Source: Calditrichota bacterium
GTDB lineage: Bacteria > Calditrichota > Calditrichia > RBG-13-44-9 > J042
Length of the DNA stretch: 64,000 nucleotides
Assembly (NCBI GenBank): GCA_013150955.1
Contig: JAADJD010000043.1
Location: 110,450 to 174,449, forward strand
Direction of reading: 5' to 3'
Shown here: piece after piece, positions 60,833 to 64,000 of the stretch
How the letters are laid out: each line of letters opens with the position of its first letter
Position numbering within the stretch: the first letter of the stretch is position 1
Notes under the pieces: model-generated
The model's database searches: none
The model's input: only the letters and a program-made list of their open reading frames with translations
What the model was told of the DNA's origin: nothing
Made by a program: the position numbers and the translations under genes

Positions 60833-61789
60833 ATGCGATTCTTAAAAAATCCCAATGTGAACTTCATGGGGACCCGTAAACCGGCATTTTATTTTTCGAT
60901 GACGTTAATTATCCTTTCAGTCATTTCATTGATTCTACACGGTGGTCCCAAATTTAGCGTGGATTTTCGGGGCGGTACCTTCTGGGAACTGCGTTTTGAA
61001 GACAAAACCGATCCCACCAAACCCCTGGATATTCCCATCGATAAAATTCGTGCGGTGTTTGACGAATTTGGGCTGGGGAAATCGGAGATCAAGCATTACG
61101 GATCCCCGCAGGAAATTTCTGTTCGGGCCGACGTCACCGAAAATGCGGACGAGGTTTTCGATCATATTTTAACCCGATTGCGTGAAACCTTTCCCGATTA
61201 CAACGTCATCGAACGGCGCAAGGAGACCGTGGGACCCAAGATTGGAAAGGAACTGGTGGGAGCGGCCATCCGCGCTATTTTTGTGGCCCTGCTGCTCATC
61301 CTGATCTACGTCCGGTTGCGCTTTAAGGATTTGCGCTTTGGTGTGGGCGCCGTGGTGGCCCTGTTTCACGATGTGACCATTACCCTGGGATTGTTTTCGG
61401 TGCTGGATCTGGAAATTTCCATAGCCATTGTCGCGGCCCTGCTTACCATCATTGGATATTCCCTGAACGATACCATCGTTGTGTATGACCGCATCCGGGA
61501 AAATCTGAAAACGTTTCGCCGTAGCATCGAAGATTACGCCAGCGTGGTCAATCGCAGCATTAACGAAACCTTATCCCGTACCATCATAACGTCCGGAACC
61601 ACCCTGATGGTGGTACTGATTCTTTACCTGTTTGGCGGAAAGGTGATTCAGGACTTTGCCCTGGCTTTGATCATCGGGATCATCATTGGTACTTATTCAT
61701 CGATTTACATTGCCTCCCCGGTTATTGTGGAGTGGGAGGAACGGCGCGGTACCCCCGCGAAGGTTGCAGTAAAGAAGAAAACACATTAA
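60833..61789 (+). CDS. secF: Protein translocase subunit SecF
   Basis: Partner of SecD. 318 residues, with an N-terminal TM (FYFSMTLIILSVISLILHGG), a small periplasmic domain (SVDFRGGTFWELRF), and the C-terminal five-helix bundle: RLRFKDLRFGVGAVVALFHD, TIIGYSLNDTIVVYDRIREN, and NRSINETLSRTIITSGTT, each conserved in SecF. The C-terminus is a short basic tail. Followed within 10 bp by a STAS-domain gene, so all three genes are one unit ending in the terminator at 62218. Confidence 0.96.
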   Translation: MRFLKNPNVNFMGTRKPAFYFSMTLIILSVISLILHGGPKFSVDFRGGTFWELRFEDKTDPTKPLDIPIDKIRAVFDEFGLGKSEIKHYGSPQEISVRADVTENADEVFDHILTRLRETFPDYNVIERRKETVGPKIGKELVGAAIRAIFVALLLILIYVRLRFKDLRFGVGAVVALFHDVTITLGLFSVLDLEISIAIVAALLTIIGYSLNDTIVVYDRIRENLKTFRRSIEDYASVVNRSINETLSRTIITSGTTLMVVLILYLFGGKVIQDFALALIIGIIIGTYSSIYIASPVIVEWEERRGTPAKVAVKKKTH

Positions 61790-61797
61790 ATTTTTTT

Positions 61798-62133
61798 ATG
61801 ACTATCGAGACGCAAGAAAAAGATCAGGTCGTCATCCTGCAGCTGGATGGCGATGTGATGGGTGGACCGGAAGCCCTGCAGTTGAATGAAGAAATCAATC
61901 GGTTGCTGGATGCGGGCAAAACCCGTGTTGTGCTGGACCTGAGCCGGGTGGAACGAATGAACAGCAGCGGTTTGGGAATTTTAATTAATGCGGTGAATGT
62001 GTTTAAGCAGAACGGTGGACGCCTGAAACTGGCCAATCTTAATAAGCGCATTCTTCATCTGCTGAATGTCACCCGGTTGATGCACATCTTTGAGGTGTAC
62101 GATACGGTCGATGCGGCGGTGGAAAGTTTTTGA
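61798..62133 (+). CDS. STAS-domain protein (anti-sigma factor antagonist-like)
   Basis: 111 residues, a single STAS domain: VVILQLDGDVMGGPEALQLN, VVLDLSRVERMNSSGLGIL (the DSSGLG-type loop; the phosphorylatable serine would be Ser57), and LKLANLNKRILHLLNVTRL. Such proteins act in partner-switching with anti-sigma kinases, or are bound to transport or signalling complexes. No kinase, phosphatase or sigma gene is adjacent. ATG 61798 has a T-rich region but no strong ribosome site; translation may be coupled to secF, whose stop lies 8 bases earlier. The longer upstream frame is inside secF and is rejected. Confidence 0.87.
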   Translation: MTIETQEKDQVVILQLDGDVMGGPEALQLNEEINRLLDAGKTRVVLDLSRVERMNSSGLGILINAVNVFKQNGGRLKLANLNKRILHLLNVTRLMHIFEVYDTVDAAVESF

Positions 62134-62205
62134 AAGCATCAGAGAAGATGATGAACCGCGTGAGGTGAAATCACAGGGGTAAATCCCGTGTGGCATTTGA
62201 AATAA

Positions 62206-63546
<1,341 letters not shown>

Positions 63547-63585
63547 CCCGGGTTATGCCCTTAGACCACAAATAAACGCAAATTA
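63547..63585 (-). repeat. Truncated left end of the 166-bp element, flush with the purA stop
   Basis: CCCGGGTTATGCCCTTAG and AAATAAACGCAAATTA are the diverged remains of a reverse copy whose left flank TTAG contains the purA stop codon TAG (63544-63546). Confidence 0.6.
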
Positions 63586-63907
63586 ACCCAAATAATGCAT
63601 TAAGCCACGTATCACACGAATAAATCCAAAAAATAACAACAAAATCGCGAGTAATCCCCTGGACACATTTTCATCCTGATATCATCAAATGGATTTTATT
63701 TTTTATCCCAGATTAAGCAATAGCCTACGAATTACACGAATTAAAACAAATAAAACCAATAAAATACATTGGATTGTGTCTGGATGAAAATGTTTCCCGG
63801 GATATATTCGCTATTTTGTTGATATTATTCGAATTTATTCGTGTGATTCGTGGTTTAACACATTATTTGGGTTTATTCGTGTTCATTCGTGTCATTCGTA
63901 GGCTATT
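63586..63907 (+). repeat. 166-bp MITE-like element, copy 9 outer (forward, interrupted)
   Basis: Pieces 63586-63706 (ACCCAAATAATGCATTAAGC ... TTTTATTTTTTTAT) and 63877-63907 (TCGTGTTCATTCGTGTCATT to GGCTATT). Deleting 63707-63876 rejoins them as TTTTATTCGTGTTCATTCG, the normal family sequence. The extreme right end is lost. Confidence 0.85.
63707..63872 (-). repeat. 166-bp MITE-like element, copy 9 inner (reverse, nested insertion)
   Basis: Exactly 166 bp, CCCAGATTAAGCAATAG to ACATTATTTGGGT, flanked by TTAT on both sides (63703-63706, 63873-63876). Confidence 0.9.
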
Positions 63908-64000
63908 GGATCCCGAGTTTGACAGCAAAATTTTGCTAAGCCTTGTAATATCAACAGGATATCTCAAACCAAAAATGGGCGATTTGTCACTACAAAGCAT
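63908..64000. other. Window end, no gene seen
   Basis: Final 93 bp with nothing supportable; a gene could start just outside. Confidence 0.4.

Overview
The window looks like a chromosomal piece of a Gram-negative, flagellated, probably thermophilic or marine bacterium of the FCB supergroup. Calditrichota or a relative is my best guess. This is an inference from gene content, not a database result. It rests on a TonB-dependent receptor with a carboxypeptidase-regulatory-like N-terminus, many outer-membrane-type lipoproteins, a P/L-ring flagellar set, and a secreted protein ending in a FlgD-Ig/type-A sorting-like domain of the type IX secretion style. Coding density is ordinary, and codon use looks uniform by eye. 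I saw no tRNA, rRNA, CRISPR array, prophage or transposase gene.

Layout. 1-2000: the 3' end of ligA and a two-repeat lipoprotein. 2190-5335: a bacterial split version of the eukaryotic bifunctional lysine-degradation enzyme, with lysine-ketoglutarate reductase and saccharopine dehydrogenase as two genes separated by a repeat. 5920-8802: a TonB-dependent receptor. 8916-17218: an aminotransferase, pepD, a dienoyl-CoA-reductase-like SDR, a lipoprotein, hflK-hflC and a quinone oxidoreductase. 18103-23447: a lipoprotein, a GT4 + GH130 sugar pair, a cyclase-family hydrolase and a DUF1028 protein. 24113-33903: a 14-gene flagellar/signalling operon preceded by a sigma-54-type site (two HDOD proteins, CheR, a CheY-like receiver, a stand-alone FlhB C-terminal domain, a lipoprotein, a GAF protein, then flgF-flgG-flgA-flgH-flgI, a mini-lipoprotein and a FlgJ-transglycosylase fusion). 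34423-37161: a large modular secreted protein. 38016-43104: a minus-strand housekeeping operon tatD-rsmA-mgtE-recO-glyQS. 43228-53445: an ion antiporter, an S9 peptidase, a DapA-family aldolase, an AAA ATPase and a giant Ig-repeat surface protein. 53656-63546: cinA, a membrane protein, thpR, recA, recX, secD-secF-STAS and purA.

The most striking non-genic feature is a family of 166-bp elements with imperfect terminal inverted repeats. It occupies nine intergenic spots, in both orientations. Intact copies are flanked on both sides by ATAA (TTAT in the other orientation). Three copies are inserted inside other copies, and removing the inner copy plus one ATAA restores a normal-looking outer copy. 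That is direct sequence evidence of past mobility of a MITE-like element. Several copies sit flush against stop codons.
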